A stretch of 64,000 nt of DNA from Lysobacter arseniciresistens ZS79 (GTDB lineage Bacteria > Pseudomonadota > Gammaproteobacteria > Xanthomonadales > Xanthomonadaceae). Below the pieces are notes generated by a model. It worked only from the letters and a program-made list of their open reading frames with translations. It ran no database searches and had not been told where the DNA came from. Below are positions 8,188 through 16,561 of the stretch, one piece after another. Where the stretch lies: the NCBI RefSeq assembly GCF_000768335.1, contig NZ_AVPT01000001.1, positions 186,001 to 250,000 of the forward strand, given 5' to 3'. The stretch's first letter is position 1, and each line of letters starts with the position of its first letter. Position numbers and translations under genes: made by a program.

Positions 8188-8337
8188 GTAGTAGCGACGC
8201 AAGTCGCGACCCACTGACAAATCGACCCGGTCGCGTTCAACGCGAAGCTCCCGTTTCGGCGGTTCCAGCGCGGCGGGATTCGCGTTGAACGCCAGTGAGT
8301 CGCCGGGTCAGTGGGTCGCGACTTACGTCGCTCCTAC
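8188..8337. repeat. Paired GTAG-type REP palindromes with nested inverted repeats
   Basis: A left copy starts GTAGTAGCGACGCAAGTCGC at 8188 and a right copy in opposite orientation spans 8315-8337. The flank CCCACTGAC / GTCAGTGGG extends the match, and an inner inverted repeat GCGTTCAACGCGAA (8233-8246) / TTCGCGTTGAACGC (8279-8292) lies inside, so the whole 150 bp could fold as one long cruciform or RNA hairpin. The right copy overlaps the 3' end of cueR: its reverse strand supplies the last four sense codons and the TAA stop (8323-8325). Confidence 0.85.
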
Positions 8338-8781
8338 GGAATCCGGCCCCGCCAGGTCATCGAGGATCGGGCAGTCCGGCCGGTCGTCGCCGTGGCAGCG
8401 GCGCGCCAGTTGCTGCAGGGTGCGCTGCATCGCCTGCATCTCGGCGATCTTCCGCCCCAGTTCCTCCGCGTGCGATTCGGCCAGGCGCTTCACCTCCGAG
8501 CTGGCACGCTCGCGGTCGTCCCACAGGCCCAACAGGATCCCGATCTGCTTGACCGGGAAGCCGAGCGAGCGGCTGCGCTTGATGAAGCGCAGCCGGTGCA
8601 GGTCGGCGTCGGAGTAGATGCGGTATCCGGCGAAGGTGCGGCCGGCCGGAGGGATCAGGCCGATCGCCTCGTAGTGGCGGATCATCTTGGCCGACACGCC
8701 GCTCAGCCGCGCGGCATCGCCGATGTTGTGCAGGCCGTCGGCCAGTGCCTCGGCCAGCTCGGGTCGCTGGGTGCGGGTCAT
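8323..8781 (-). CDS. cueR: CueR-type copper-responsive MerR regulator
   Basis: A 152-residue MerR-family activator. The winged-helix DNA-binding region (about residues 18-88) includes [19 protein letters not shown] and [17 protein letters not shown], then a dimer coiled coil, then the metal loop with C129 and C137 separated by seven residues, as in Cu(I)/Ag(I)-sensing CueR. Its ATG overlaps the copA stop (ATGA), so it is the second gene of the copA operon and is itself under the copA promoter, giving autoregulation. The last four codons and stop lie in a REP element, so the C-terminal VGAT is recent and probably dispensable. Confidence 0.92.
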   Translation of the reverse strand: MTRTQRPELAEALADGLHNIGDAARLSGVSAKMIRHYEAIGLIPPAGRTFAGYRIYSDADLHRLRFIKRSRSLGFPVKQIGILLGLWDDRERASSEVKRLAESHAEELGRKIAEMQAMQRTLQQLARRCHGDDRPDCPILDDLAGPDSVGAT

Positions 8782-11207
8782 GACGCCACCTCCTTCGTCG
8801 CCTGCGGCGTCCAGCGCCGCAGCAGCAGGGTGTTGGTCACCACGCTGACGCTCGACAGCGCCATCGCCGCGCCGGCCACCACCGGGTCGAGCAGGCCGGC
8901 GGCCGCCAGCGGCAGGCCGACCACGTTGTAGACGAACGCCCAGAACAGGTTCTGCCGGATCTTGCCACTGGTGCGTCGCGAGATCGCGATGGCGTCGGCC
9001 ACCAGCCGCGGGTCGGGGCGCATCAGGGTGACGCCGGCCGCGTGCATCGCTACGTCGCTGCCGCTGCCCATCGCGATGCCGACATCGGCCGCCGACAGCG
9101 CCGGCGCATCGTTGATGCCGTCGCCGACCATCGCCACCCGGCCGTGCGACTTCAGCCCCTGCACCGCCTCGACCTTGTCGCCGGGCAGCACTTCGGCGCG
9201 CACGTCGTCGATACCGAGCGCGTCGGCCACCGCCTGCGCGGCTCCGCGGTTGTCGCCGGAGATCATCGCGGTGCGGATGCCGAGTGCGTGCAGGGTCGCG
9301 ACCGCGGCGCGGGCCTCGGCGCGCGGGGCGTCGTGGAAGGCCAGCAGGCCAAGCAGGCGGACACCGTCGTCGCCTTGCTCGGCCAGCCACGACACGCTGT
9401 GGCCGCTGGCGGCAAGCGTCGATGCCTCGTCCTGCAACGCGCCGGCGGCGGCCAGCGCGCCCTCCTCGTCCATCCAGCGGCTGCTGCCGAGCATCAGCCG
9501 GCGGCCCTCCACCGTGCCGGCCACGCCACGGCCGGTCACCGCACGGGTGTCCTGCGCCGCCGGCAGCGAAAGCCCCGTGGCGGCCTCGCGCACGGCGACC
9601 GCGAGCGGGTGCTCGCTGCTCGCCTGCAGCGCCGCGGCCAGCCGCAGCAGCGCCGCGTCATCGCCGTCGAGCGCGACGTGCCGGGCAAGCTTCGGCCGTC
9701 CCTCGGTCAGGGTGCCGGTCTTGTCGAACGCCACCACGTCGACGCTGCGCGCGGTCTCCAGCACCTCGGCGTCCTTGATCAGGATGCCGGCCCGCGCGGC
9801 GACGCCGGTGCCGGCCATGATCGCGGTCGGCGTGGCAAGCCCGAGCGCGCACGGGCAGGCGATCACCAGGACCGCAACCGCGTGCAGGATCGCCGCGCTC
9901 CAGTCACCGCCGATGAGCCCCCAGCCCAGCAGCGTCAACACTGCGATGCCGACGACCACCGGCACGAACACCGCGCTGACCCGGTCGACCAGCCGCTGGA
10001 TCGGCGCCTTCTTCGCCTGGGCGTCCTCGACCAGCCGGATGATCCGCGCCAGCGCGGTCTCGGCGCCGACCGCGACGGTGCGCAGCACCAGCCGGCCTTC
10101 GCCATTGAGCGCACCGCCGGTGACGCGGTCGCCAGGCTCCTTCGCCACCGGCAGCGACTCGCCGGTGATCAGCGATTCGTCGGCGTGGCTACGGCCGTCG
10201 ACCACCTCCGCATCGACCGGGATCCGCTCGCCGGGCCTCACCACCACCTCGTCGCCAACCACCACCTCGGCCAGCGGCAGTTCGCGCTCAACGCCGTCGC
10301 GCAGCACCCGCGCGGTTGCCGGGCGCAGCGCCTGCAGCGCACGGATCGCCTCGGTGGTCTGGCGCTTGGCCCGCGCTTCCAGCCACTTGCCCAGCAGCAC
10401 CAGCGTGATCACCACCGCCGACGCCTCGAAATACAGGTGCCCGCTGCCGGCCAGCAGGTGGTACACGCTCAGGCCGTAGCCGGCGCTGGTGCCGAGCGCG
10501 ACCAGCAGGTCCATGTTGCCGGTGCGGGCCTTCAGCGCCGCCCAGCCGCCGCGGTAGAAGCGCGCGCCCAGCCAGAACTGCACCGGCGTCGCCAGCGCCA
10601 GCTGCACCCAGCCGGGCAGCATCCAGTGCACGCCGAACGGCATGAGCAGCATCGGCAGCACCAGCGGCGCCGACAGCACGATCGCGATGACCAGGTGGCG
10701 CAGCTCGCGCGAGCGGCGCGGGTCGGCGGCCGGCGCGGCGGCCGCCTCCGCGGCAGTCTCCGCCTGCGGCAGGCGCGCGGTGTAGCCGGCCCTGGCGACG
10801 GCGGCGATCAGTTCGCCCTCGATCCCGTCTCGCCGGACCGCCCGAACCTGCGCGCGCTCGGTGGCGAGGTTGACGCCCGCCTCCAGCACGCCGGGCACCG
10901 CGGCCAGCGCCTTCTCGACGCGGCCGACGCAGGACGCGCAGGTCATGCCCTCGATCGCAAGATCCACGGTCGCGGTCGCGACCTCGTAACCGGCGCTGCG
11001 CACCGCCTCGGCCAGCCGCGCCAGCGGTACGTCGCCGGCGGTGTGGACGTCGGCGCGGCCGGTGGCCAGGTTGACGCTGGCCGACTCGACGCCCGGCACC
11101 GCGGCCAGCGCCTTCTCGACGCGGCCGACGCAGGACGCGCAGCTCATGCCCTCGACCTCGAGGCGGACCCCGTCGGGGGCTTGCGTGGGGGTGGCGACGG
11201 CGTTCAT
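8778..11207 (-). CDS. copA: Cu(I)-translocating P1B-type ATPase
   Basis: An 809-residue copper export pump. Two N-terminal HMA metal-binding domains carry GMSCASC (C23, C26) and GMTCASC (C90, C93). Eight membrane helices follow, with the CPC transport motif (VIACPCALG) near residue 450, the phosphorylation site DKTGTLTEG near 492, the SEHPLA nucleotide-binding motif and [10 protein letters not shown]. This set defines a P1B-1 Cu+ ATPase exporting cytosolic copper to the periplasm. The start at 11207 is chosen because it follows a GGAGA ribosome site and lies downstream of the CueR operator; an upstream in-frame ATG at 11255 would fall within the promoter. Confidence 0.95.
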   Translation of the reverse strand: MNAVATPTQAPDGVRLEVEGMSCASCVGRVEKALAAVPGVESASVNLATGRADVHTAGDVPLARLAEAVRSAGYEVATATVDLAIEGMTCASCVGRVEKALAAVPGVLEAGVNLATERAQVRAVRRDGIEGELIAAVARAGYTARLPQAETAAEAAAAPAADPRRSRELRHLVIAIVLSAPLVLPMLLMPFGVHWMLPGWVQLALATPVQFWLGARFYRGGWAALKARTGNMDLLVALGTSAGYGLSVYHLLAGSGHLYFEASAVVITLVLLGKWLEARAKRQTTEAIRALQALRPATARVLRDGVERELPLAEVVVGDEVVVRPGERIPVDAEVVDGRSHADESLITGESLPVAKEPGDRVTGGALNGEGRLVLRTVAVGAETALARIIRLVEDAQAKKAPIQRLVDRVSAVFVPVVVGIAVLTLLGWGLIGGDWSAAILHAVAVLVIACPCALGLATPTAIMAGTGVAARAGILIKDAEVLETARSVDVVAFDKTGTLTEGRPKLARHVALDGDDAALLRLAAALQASSEHPLAVAVREAATGLSLPAAQDTRAVTGRGVAGTVEGRRLMLGSSRWMDEEGALAAAGALQDEASTLAASGHSVSWLAEQGDDGVRLLGLLAFHDAPRAEARAAVATLHALGIRTAMISGDNRGAAQAVADALGIDDVRAEVLPGDKVEAVQGLKSHGRVAMVGDGINDAPALSAADVGIAMGSGSDVAMHAAGVTLMRPDPRLVADAIAISRRTSGKIRQNLFWAFVYNVVGLPLAAAGLLDPVVAGAAMALSSVSVVTNTLLLRRWTPQATKEVAS

Positions 11208-11235
11208 GCGAGTCTCCGGAGCGGGCCAGGCCATC

Positions 11236-11266
11236 ATGCTCCGGCTTCCCATCATGGGAAGGTCAA
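11236..11266 (-). promoter_or_regulatory. CueR-type operator/promoter for copA-cueR
   Basis: On the minus strand, TTGACC (11266-11261) is the -35 element and overlaps the left arm of the dyad ACCTTCCC-ATGA-TGGGAAGCC (11263-11243). The -10-like GAGCAT follows a 19-bp spacer. The overlong spacer holding a CCTTCC/GGAAGG dyad is the standard design of CueR-activated promoters, where the metal-bound regulator twists the DNA to align the elements. The operon encodes its own CueR, so the circuit is complete in place. Confidence 0.82.
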
Positions 11267-11279
11267 GTCGCCCGCCTGT

Positions 11280-12053
11280 TCAGCCCGCGGCGTCCCCGTG
11301 CCCGTCTCCTTCCGCGGCCCCGGCGTCCACCAGCGGCCGCAACGACGGGTCCAGCGCGACCCGTTCGTCGAACACGAAGCAGTGCCCGTCGTAGCCGAAG
11401 CCGCCAACCTGCTCGAAGTAGCCGAGGATGCCGCCGTCGAGCTGCAACAGGTTGTCCATGCCATCGGCCTGCAGGTGCAGCGCGGCCTTCTCGCAGCGGA
11501 TGCCGCCGGTGCAGAAGCTGACCACGGTCGCGTCGGCCAGCTGCGAGCGGTGCGGGGCGAGCGCTTCCGGCAGTTCGGTGAAGTTGTCGATGGGCAGGGT
11601 CAGCGCGCCGGCAAAGGTACCGTGGCCGACCTCTTCGCGGTTGCGGGTGTCCAGCAGCACCAGCCGGCGACCGGTATCGTCGTGACCTTGCCCGATCCAG
11701 CGTCGCAGGTCGGACGGGGCGACCGTCGGCGCGCGGCCCGCCAGCGGCGAGGCGTCGGCGCGGCGGAAGCTGATGATCTCGGGCTTCACCTTCACCTTGA
11801 GCCGCGCGAACGGCTGGGCCCGGCTATGACTGGCCTTGACCACGATGCCGGCAAAGCGATTGTCACCGCGCAGCCAGTCGACGAAGCGTCCGATCGCGTC
11901 CTCCGCACCAGCCAGAAACAGGTTGATGCCCTCGCCCGCCACCAGCACGGTGCCGCGCAGGGACGCCGCCCCGGCGCGTTCGCGCACGGCGTCGGCCAGT
12001 GCGGACGGGTCGTCGACGGTGGTGAAGTGGTAGGCGGCGATGTTTAGGACCAT
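11280..12053 (-). CDS. trhO: tRNA uridine hydroxylase / rhodanese-domain protein TrhO
   Basis: A 257-residue protein. The N-terminal ferredoxin-like UPF0176 domain starts MVLNIAAYHFTTVDD and contains GTVLVAGEGIN. The rhodanese domain in the second half has VLLDTRNREEVGHGTF and the catalytic loop FCTGGIRCEKA, with the active-site cysteine around residue 180. TrhO hydroxylates uridine-34 of certain tRNAs (ho5U) using oxygen, a wobble-base modification. Monocistronic; it lies upstream of the copper operon on the same strand, but the copA promoter lies between its 3' end and copA. Confident family assignment. Confidence 0.9.
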   Translation of the reverse strand: MVLNIAAYHFTTVDDPSALADAVRERAGAASLRGTVLVAGEGINLFLAGAEDAIGRFVDWLRGDNRFAGIVVKASHSRAQPFARLKVKVKPEIISFRRADASPLAGRAPTVAPSDLRRWIGQGHDDTGRRLVLLDTRNREEVGHGTFAGALTLPIDNFTELPEALAPHRSQLADATVVSFCTGGIRCEKAALHLQADGMDNLLQLDGGILGYFEQVGGFGYDGHCFVFDERVALDPSLRPLVDAGAAEGDGHGDAAG

Positions 12054-12153
12054 CCGCGGATTTTACCGGCGCCGGGCGCCTTCTCGCGGCGTGGATACGG
12101 CCGGCGTTAGCGTTGGGGGCGACCCTGATCCCACCGCCTGGAGGCCGTACCGC

Positions 12154-12465
12154 ATGAAGGTCCTGCTCAACACCGACAACCACGTCCAGGGCGACGAAGC
12201 GCTCGCGCAGCATGTCGAACAGGTCGTGGCCGACGCCCTGCAGCGCTTCGGCGACCAGGTGTCGCGGGTGGAGGTGCACCTGGCCGACACCAACGGCCAG
12301 AAGTCCGGCGACAACGACAAGCACTGCACGATGGAGGCGCGGCTGGAAGGCCGGCCGCCGGCGACGGTCACCGCCGAGGCGCCGACCATGCGCGGGGCGA
12401 TCGGCGAGGCCAGCCGGAAGCTGGTGCGGTTGCTGGACAGCTCGCTGGGCAAGCTGGCGCGCTGA
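12154..12465 (+). CDS. HPF/RaiA family ribosome-associated protein
   Basis: A 103-residue protein. The segment VSRVEVHLADTNGQKSG followed by CTMEARLEGRPPATVTAEA matches the beta strands of the HPF/RaiA (sigma-54 modulation/S30EA) domain, and the C-terminal helix RGAIGEASRKLVRLLDSSLG completes the fold. Such proteins bind the 30S decoding region and promote ribosome dormancy. Here the domain stands alone without the C-terminal dimerisation domain of long HPF, and the His/Gly-rich middle differs from canonical YfiA, so a more general ribosome-binding or stress role is possible. Confidence 0.75.
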   Translation: MKVLLNTDNHVQGDEALAQHVEQVVADALQRFGDQVSRVEVHLADTNGQKSGDNDKHCTMEARLEGRPPATVTAEAPTMRGAIGEASRKLVRLLDSSLGKLAR

Positions 12466-12477
12466 ACTGCGCGCGGC

Positions 12478-12699
12478 TCAATCCGCGTCGGCGTGCCCGT
12501 CGGCAAGCGGGACGCCGGGGTTGCGCTCCCGCCACGCCTGCAGCGCCTTCCGGTAGCGCTCCACCGCCTCGTCGTGGACGTCGTAGATGCAGCGCACGCA
12601 GCCCTCGCCGCAACAGTCGGCCGGGTCCGGCTCCTCCGGCGGGCGCGGCGGCGGGTCCAGGCGCGTGATGTCGTCGCCGGTCATGTCGAGCCGTGTCAT
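12478..12699 (-). CDS. Oxidoreductase-like domain protein (Cys-rich, PF09791 type)
   Basis: A 73-residue protein. After a short leader it has PPPRPPEEPDPADCCGEGC and CVRCIYDVHDEAVERY, the compact motif of the 'oxidoreductase-like N-terminal' family: a Pro-rich run, a CC and two more cysteines, then Y. The four cysteines (29, 30, 34, 37) could bind metal. Function is unknown. Its ATG overlaps the stop codon of the thioredoxin gene (ATGA), so the two are co-translated; a thiol-redox connection is inferred. Confidence 0.8.
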   Translation of the reverse strand: MTRLDMTGDDITRLDPPPRPPEEPDPADCCGEGCVRCIYDVHDEAVERYRKALQAWRERNPGVPLADGHADAD

Positions 12700-13139
12700 C
12701 GCGGCAGCTGGGCCTGCGCCCAGGCGACGATGCGGCTGCGCGGCAACGCGCCGGACTGGCGGGCCAGCTCGCGGCCCTCGTGCAGCAGCACCAGGGTCGG
12801 GATGCTGCGGATCGCGAACCGCGCGCCCAGCCCCGGTTCGGCCTCGGTGTCGACCTTGGCCAGGCGCAGGCGCGGTTCCAGCTCCGCCGCGGCGGCCTCG
12901 AACTCCGGCGCCATCGTCCGGCACGGCCCGCACCACGGCGCCCAGAAATCGACCAGCAAGGGCAACCCGCTACGCACCGCATGGCGATCGAAGTCGGCGG
13001 CGGTCAATGCCAGCGGGCGGCCGTCGAACAGCGCGCGATGGCAGCGCCCGCACGACGGCGACTGGCCCAGGCGCGTGGCCGGGACACGGTTCATCGCGCC
13101 GCAGTGCGGGCATGGGATGAGAAGCGGGGTGTCGTTCAT
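12696..13139 (-). CDS. trxC: Thioredoxin 2 (zinc-containing)
   Basis: A 147-residue cytosolic thioredoxin of the TrxC type. The N-terminal zinc ribbon has C10/C13 (CPHC) and C30/C33 (CGRC); the thioredoxin domain has the active site WAPWCGPC with cysteines 70 and 73, and the cis-proline region IRSIPTLVL. It reduces protein disulfides, and family members are induced by oxidative stress. The start at 13139 gives the zinc ribbon at the usual position. It forms an overlapping pair with the Cys-rich gene downstream. Confidence 0.93.
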   Translation of the reverse strand: MNDTPLLIPCPHCGAMNRVPATRLGQSPSCGRCHRALFDGRPLALTAADFDRHAVRSGLPLLVDFWAPWCGPCRTMAPEFEAAAAELEPRLRLAKVDTEAEPGLGARFAIRSIPTLVLLHEGRELARQSGALPRSRIVAWAQAQLPR

Positions 13140-13226
13140 GCGTGCGGTCCTGCGGGGATGACAAGCATCGCGCATGTGGCGTGGCATGCGCGTGGATGCG
13201 GCCGGTCCGCGCGGCGCGGGTGACCG

Positions 13227-14966
13227 TTATTCCGGTTCCTTCGCCCGCGCCTCCCGGTCGGCGCGGTAGCGCTCCACGTGCGGCATCGCCCGCAGCACCT
13301 TCGACGCCGGGTCGACGGTGAAGACCTGCCCGTCCGGCAACGCCACGTGGCCACGCCCGCCGGTCATCGCCACCTCGACCACCTCGCCGCCGGGCGGCCC
13401 GACCCGCACCTGCAGCGGCATCGGGAACGGCCGGTCGCCTTCGGTTTTCCAGCGCAGGTCGAGCCGGCCGGCAGCGCGCTCGACCACCAGCTCCGGCAGC
13501 GCCGCCGAGTACAGGTAGACGTCGAAGAACCAGCCCAGGTCGTCGCCCGTCACGTCGTTGACGATGTCGATGAAGTCCGGGGTATCGGCGTAACGTGGCG
13601 CGAACCGGCCCGGCTGCGGGGAATCGGTGCCGTAGACCAGCCGGCGGGTCGCCTTGAAGAACGCCTCGTCGCCGATCAGCCCGCGCAGGGTATGCAGCAC
13701 CAGCGAACCCTTGGCGTAGATGTCGCCGCCCGGGCCGGCCTGCTTGTCGTAGACCTCGTGCTCCAGCATCGGTCGGCCGGAGACGATCGGGTGCCGGTTG
13801 ACCAGCCCGAGTCGCTGGTCGTGCAGCTGTGCGTGATAGGCCATGTCACCGAGCAGGTACTGCGCGTACAGCGGCTGCATGTAGCTGCCGAAGCCCTCGT
13901 GCAGCCACATGTCGTCCCAGTCGTGGTTGGTCAGCTGGTTGCCGAACCACTCGTGGGCGAACTCGTGCTGCAGCAGCCAGTCGTAGCCGAACTCGCCTTT
14001 CCGGTACCCGTTGCCGTAGGCGTTGATGGTCTGGTGCTCCATCCCGAGGTGCGGGGTCTCGACCACGCCCATCTTCTCGCCGGCGAACGGATACGGACCG
14101 ATCGTGGCCTCGAAGAAGTCCAGCATCCGCGGGAACTCGGCGAACAGCTCGCGCGCCTGTCCGCCGCGGTCACGCAGGTGCCAGAAGCGCAGCGGGATGG
14201 TGTTGCCGTAGCGGCTCCGGTACTCGTCCTGCCGCAGTTCATACGGACCGATGTTGAGCGCGATGGCGTAGGTGTTGGGGTTCCCGGTGCGCCAGTGCCA
14301 GGTGCGCCATCCGTCGTGTTCGTCCACGCCCAGCAGCACGCCATTGCCGGCGGCCACCAGCGGAGCGGGCACGGTGACGTGCTGGGTGACGACCTGCGGC
14401 TCCGCCATCGGGTGGTCGATGCAGGGCCAGAACAGGTCACAACCCTGCCCCTGCACCGCGGTGGCGATCCACGGTTCGCCGGTCGGTGCGGTCGACCAGA
14501 CGAAGCCGCCGTCCCATGGCGCGCGCTCCGCGACGTGGGGCGCGCCGCCGTACCGGACGCGCAGGGTCACCGTTTCGCCGGCAGCGAGCGGCGCGGGCAG
14601 GTCGATGGTGAGCCGGCCGTCGGGGTTGCGCCAGCGGTTGGCCGCCAGCGCAACCCCGTCGAGATCGATTGCCGAGATGGGGAGGTTACGGTCGAGGTCG
14701 AGCACGAGCCGCTCCAGCGGCGACTTCGCCTTGAACACGAGGGTGGCGTCGCCCTCGATCCGCTGACGCTCGGGAAACACGCGGATACCGAGGTCGGCCG
14801 ACTGGAACACCACCGCACGCTGCTCGGCCGTCAACGGCACGCCGGACGCGTAGGTGTGATCGGTGAGGTTGCCCTGACCCGGCCGGTCCTGCGCGCTCGC
14901 GGCGCATCCGCAGAACACGAGCGCGAGACCGGCGTACAGGGCGGTCTGGCGACGAGTGATGCTCAT
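13227..14966 (-). CDS. M1 family zinc aminopeptidase, exported
   Basis: A 579-residue precursor with a signal peptide (cleavage probably after CAASA; a lipobox reading FCGC is weak). The N-terminal beta domain includes AERAPWDGGFVWS. The catalytic core holds GMEHQTINAYG (the substrate-binding GxMEN equivalent, near residue 308), then HEFAHEWFGNQL near residue 333 (HExxH zinc motif) and WLHEGFGSYM with the third zinc ligand. It should remove N-terminal amino acids from peptides in the periplasm or outside the cell. It is shorter than 850-residue PepN and belongs to the short M1 group. Start ATG 14966 gives the signal sequence. Confidence 0.92.
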   Translation of the reverse strand: MSITRRQTALYAGLALVFCGCAASAQDRPGQGNLTDHTYASGVPLTAEQRAVVFQSADLGIRVFPERQRIEGDATLVFKAKSPLERLVLDLDRNLPISAIDLDGVALAANRWRNPDGRLTIDLPAPLAAGETVTLRVRYGGAPHVAERAPWDGGFVWSTAPTGEPWIATAVQGQGCDLFWPCIDHPMAEPQVVTQHVTVPAPLVAAGNGVLLGVDEHDGWRTWHWRTGNPNTYAIALNIGPYELRQDEYRSRYGNTIPLRFWHLRDRGGQARELFAEFPRMLDFFEATIGPYPFAGEKMGVVETPHLGMEHQTINAYGNGYRKGEFGYDWLLQHEFAHEWFGNQLTNHDWDDMWLHEGFGSYMQPLYAQYLLGDMAYHAQLHDQRLGLVNRHPIVSGRPMLEHEVYDKQAGPGGDIYAKGSLVLHTLRGLIGDEAFFKATRRLVYGTDSPQPGRFAPRYADTPDFIDIVNDVTGDDLGWFFDVYLYSAALPELVVERAAGRLDLRWKTEGDRPFPMPLQVRVGPPGGEVVEVAMTGGRGHVALPDGQVFTVDPASKVLRAMPHVERYRADREARAKEPE

Positions 14967-15050
14967 TGCGTAACCCCCTGCGCGTCTCATCCGGACGCCC
15001 GACAATCGCACAGCCGCGCCGGCACGGCCACCGGTCGCATCCTCGTGGAA

Positions 15051-15082
15051 AAGGCCGCCACCGCGTGTCGGGTGGCGGCCTT
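15051..15082 (-). terminator. Intrinsic terminator behind the secreted-repeat lipoprotein gene
   Basis: GGCCGCCACC and GGTGGCGGCC form a 10-bp GC stem with an 8-nt loop. On the minus strand it is followed by TTTTCC. It sits 61 bp past the stop of the lipoprotein gene at 15143 and before the peptidase gene, so it separates the two units. Confidence 0.75.
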
Positions 15083-15142
15083 CCGGTCGCTCGGCATCGT
15101 GGTCGACCGCAGTCGGCCGCGGACGTCTGGATCTCTGCTGGA

Positions 15143-15751
15143 TCAGCCGCGCTCGGCCTCGTCGTCGACGTCAACATCGACTTCGGTGCCGGCCGGCGTC
15201 AGCAGGTACCACTCGCCCCAGTCGTCGGTCAGGTCGTGGCCGGTTGGCGCCTGGGCGCCCATGTCGCGCGTGTAGTAGTACAGCGGGTGGCCGTTGTAGG
15301 TGAGCTGGGCGGTACCGTCGGCGCGCTCGATGGTGCCGAGCAGGTCGGCCTGCAGATCGGCGGCGACCTCCGGAACGGTCTCGGTGGCGATCACCGGCGG
15401 CCACAGTTCCAGGCACGGTCCGGTGCAGGTGCTGCCATCGGCGTCACCTTCGAGGAAATAGATCGCGCGGCCGTCGGCGTCCGTGAGGTACGGCCCCGGC
15501 GCGCCGGTGCTGGCGACCATCAGGGTGGTCGGCGCGACGATCGCGCTGGCGTCGGCCATCGTGCCCGGGTCGTTGACCGGGTCGACGGCGACGTCGGGTT
15601 CGTCCACCGGCAGGGTGTCGTCGACGCTGCCCGGCATCGCGGTGTCGTCGGTGGCGCTGCCGAGGGTGTCGGTCTCCACGTTGTTGTCGCAGCCGGCGAG
15701 GCCGAGGGCCAGCAGCGCGGCGGCGAGGGTCGAAATCTGGATGGTGCGCAT
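15143..15751 (-). CDS. Lipoprotein with secreted-repeat domain (COG4315-like)
   Basis: A 202-residue precursor. The lipobox LGLAGC is at residues 16-21, followed by an acidic Asp/Val/Thr linker to about residue 65. Two repeats of the 'secreted repeat of unknown function' follow, each with YLTDADGRAIYFLEGD- or LTYNGHPLYYYTRD-like strands; TGPCLELWPPV is the typical WPP element. The family is found in proteobacterial and actinobacterial envelopes with no known activity; the paired cysteines TCTGPC may form a disulfide. The tail is again acidic (VDVDVDDEAE). Its own terminator follows. Confidence 0.82.
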   Translation of the reverse strand: MRTIQISTLAAALLALGLAGCDNNVETDTLGSATDDTAMPGSVDDTLPVDEPDVAVDPVNDPGTMADASAIVAPTTLMVASTGAPGPYLTDADGRAIYFLEGDADGSTCTGPCLELWPPVIATETVPEVAADLQADLLGTIERADGTAQLTYNGHPLYYYTRDMGAQAPTGHDLTDDWGEWYLLTPAGTEVDVDVDDEAERG

Positions 15752-15866
15752 TTGGATTGCTCCGTGGCGGGCAGTGCCCGTGGGTGCGCCCATCGTCGGG
15801 GTGGGTTCGTAAACTGCGGGTCGTCGGCGCGTGCGGAGTGTGTGAGGACCGGCGCGTCCGTTCAGT

Positions 15867-16484
15867 TCATGAATCGCGCGGCTGCGCCACCGGCAGCCGC
15901 CAGCCGTGGCGGATCGCCATGTAGCGCAGACCGAAGCACAGCACCGCGCCCACCACCGCGACCGGCATCACCGGAAGGCCCAGCCAGTGCCCAGCGACGA
16001 CGGTGGCCGCGGCGGCCAGTGCCGCGACGGCGTACAGTTCGGCCTGGAAGATCACCGGCGTGCGCGCCACCAGCACGTCGCGGGCGATGCCGCCGCCGAT
16101 GCCGGTCAGCATGCCCAGCAGGGTCGCGGCGATCGGGCCGAGGCCGTGGTCGAGCGCCTTCACCGCGCCGCTGACCGCGAACAGCGCCAGCCCCATCGCG
16201 TCGAACACCTGCACCGGGTTGCGCAGCCGTTCGACGTGGTCATGCCAGCGGAAGGTCAACAGCCCCGCCAGGCACGCCACCACCATGTAGCTCCAGTTGA
16301 CCACCGCCACCGGCGGGGTCGCGCCGATCAGCAGGTCGCGCATGATGCCGCCGCTGGTGGAGGCGGCGAACGACAGCACCAGCACGCCGAACAGGTCGAG
16401 CCGGTTGCGCACGCCGACGGTCGCGCCGGAGATGGCGAAGACGAAGGTGCCCAGCAGGTCCAGGGCGATCAGCAGGGTGTCCAA
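15867..16484 (-). CDS. TRIC/YadS family (UPF0126) membrane protein
   Basis: About 205 residues with seven hydrophobic helices in two homologous halves. Each half has the glycine-rich UPF0126 signature: ASTSGGIMRDLLIG in the first and TGIGGGIARDVLVA in the second, typical of bacterial trimeric intracellular cation channel relatives. These are thought to conduct monovalent cations. No in-frame ATG or GTG lies at the expected place; TTG at 16484 (LDTLLIALDLLGTFVF) is the only sensible start, with no clear ribosome site. The gene lies 78 bp downstream of the ATP-grasp gene and may be the tail of that operon. Confidence 0.85.
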   Translation of the reverse strand: MDTLLIALDLLGTFVFAISGATVGVRNRLDLFGVLVLSFAASTSGGIMRDLLIGATPPVAVVNWSYMVVACLAGLLTFRWHDHVERLRNPVQVFDAMGLALFAVSGAVKALDHGLGPIAATLLGMLTGIGGGIARDVLVARTPVIFQAELYAVAALAAAATVVAGHWLGLPVMPVAVVGAVLCFGLRYMAIRHGWRLPVAQPRDS

Positions 16485-16561
16485 GGCATGCGGCCGGTCG
16501 TGAACTGCCGGACAGGATGCGAGCCGCGCCCGCCGCCGGCAACTCCCCGCCGCGGCCCCGG

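Noticed and set aside
9042-12047. A 1001-residue plus-strand open frame
   Set aside because: Antisense to copA and trhO, with no domain or ribosome site; His/Arg/Gln-rich shadow.
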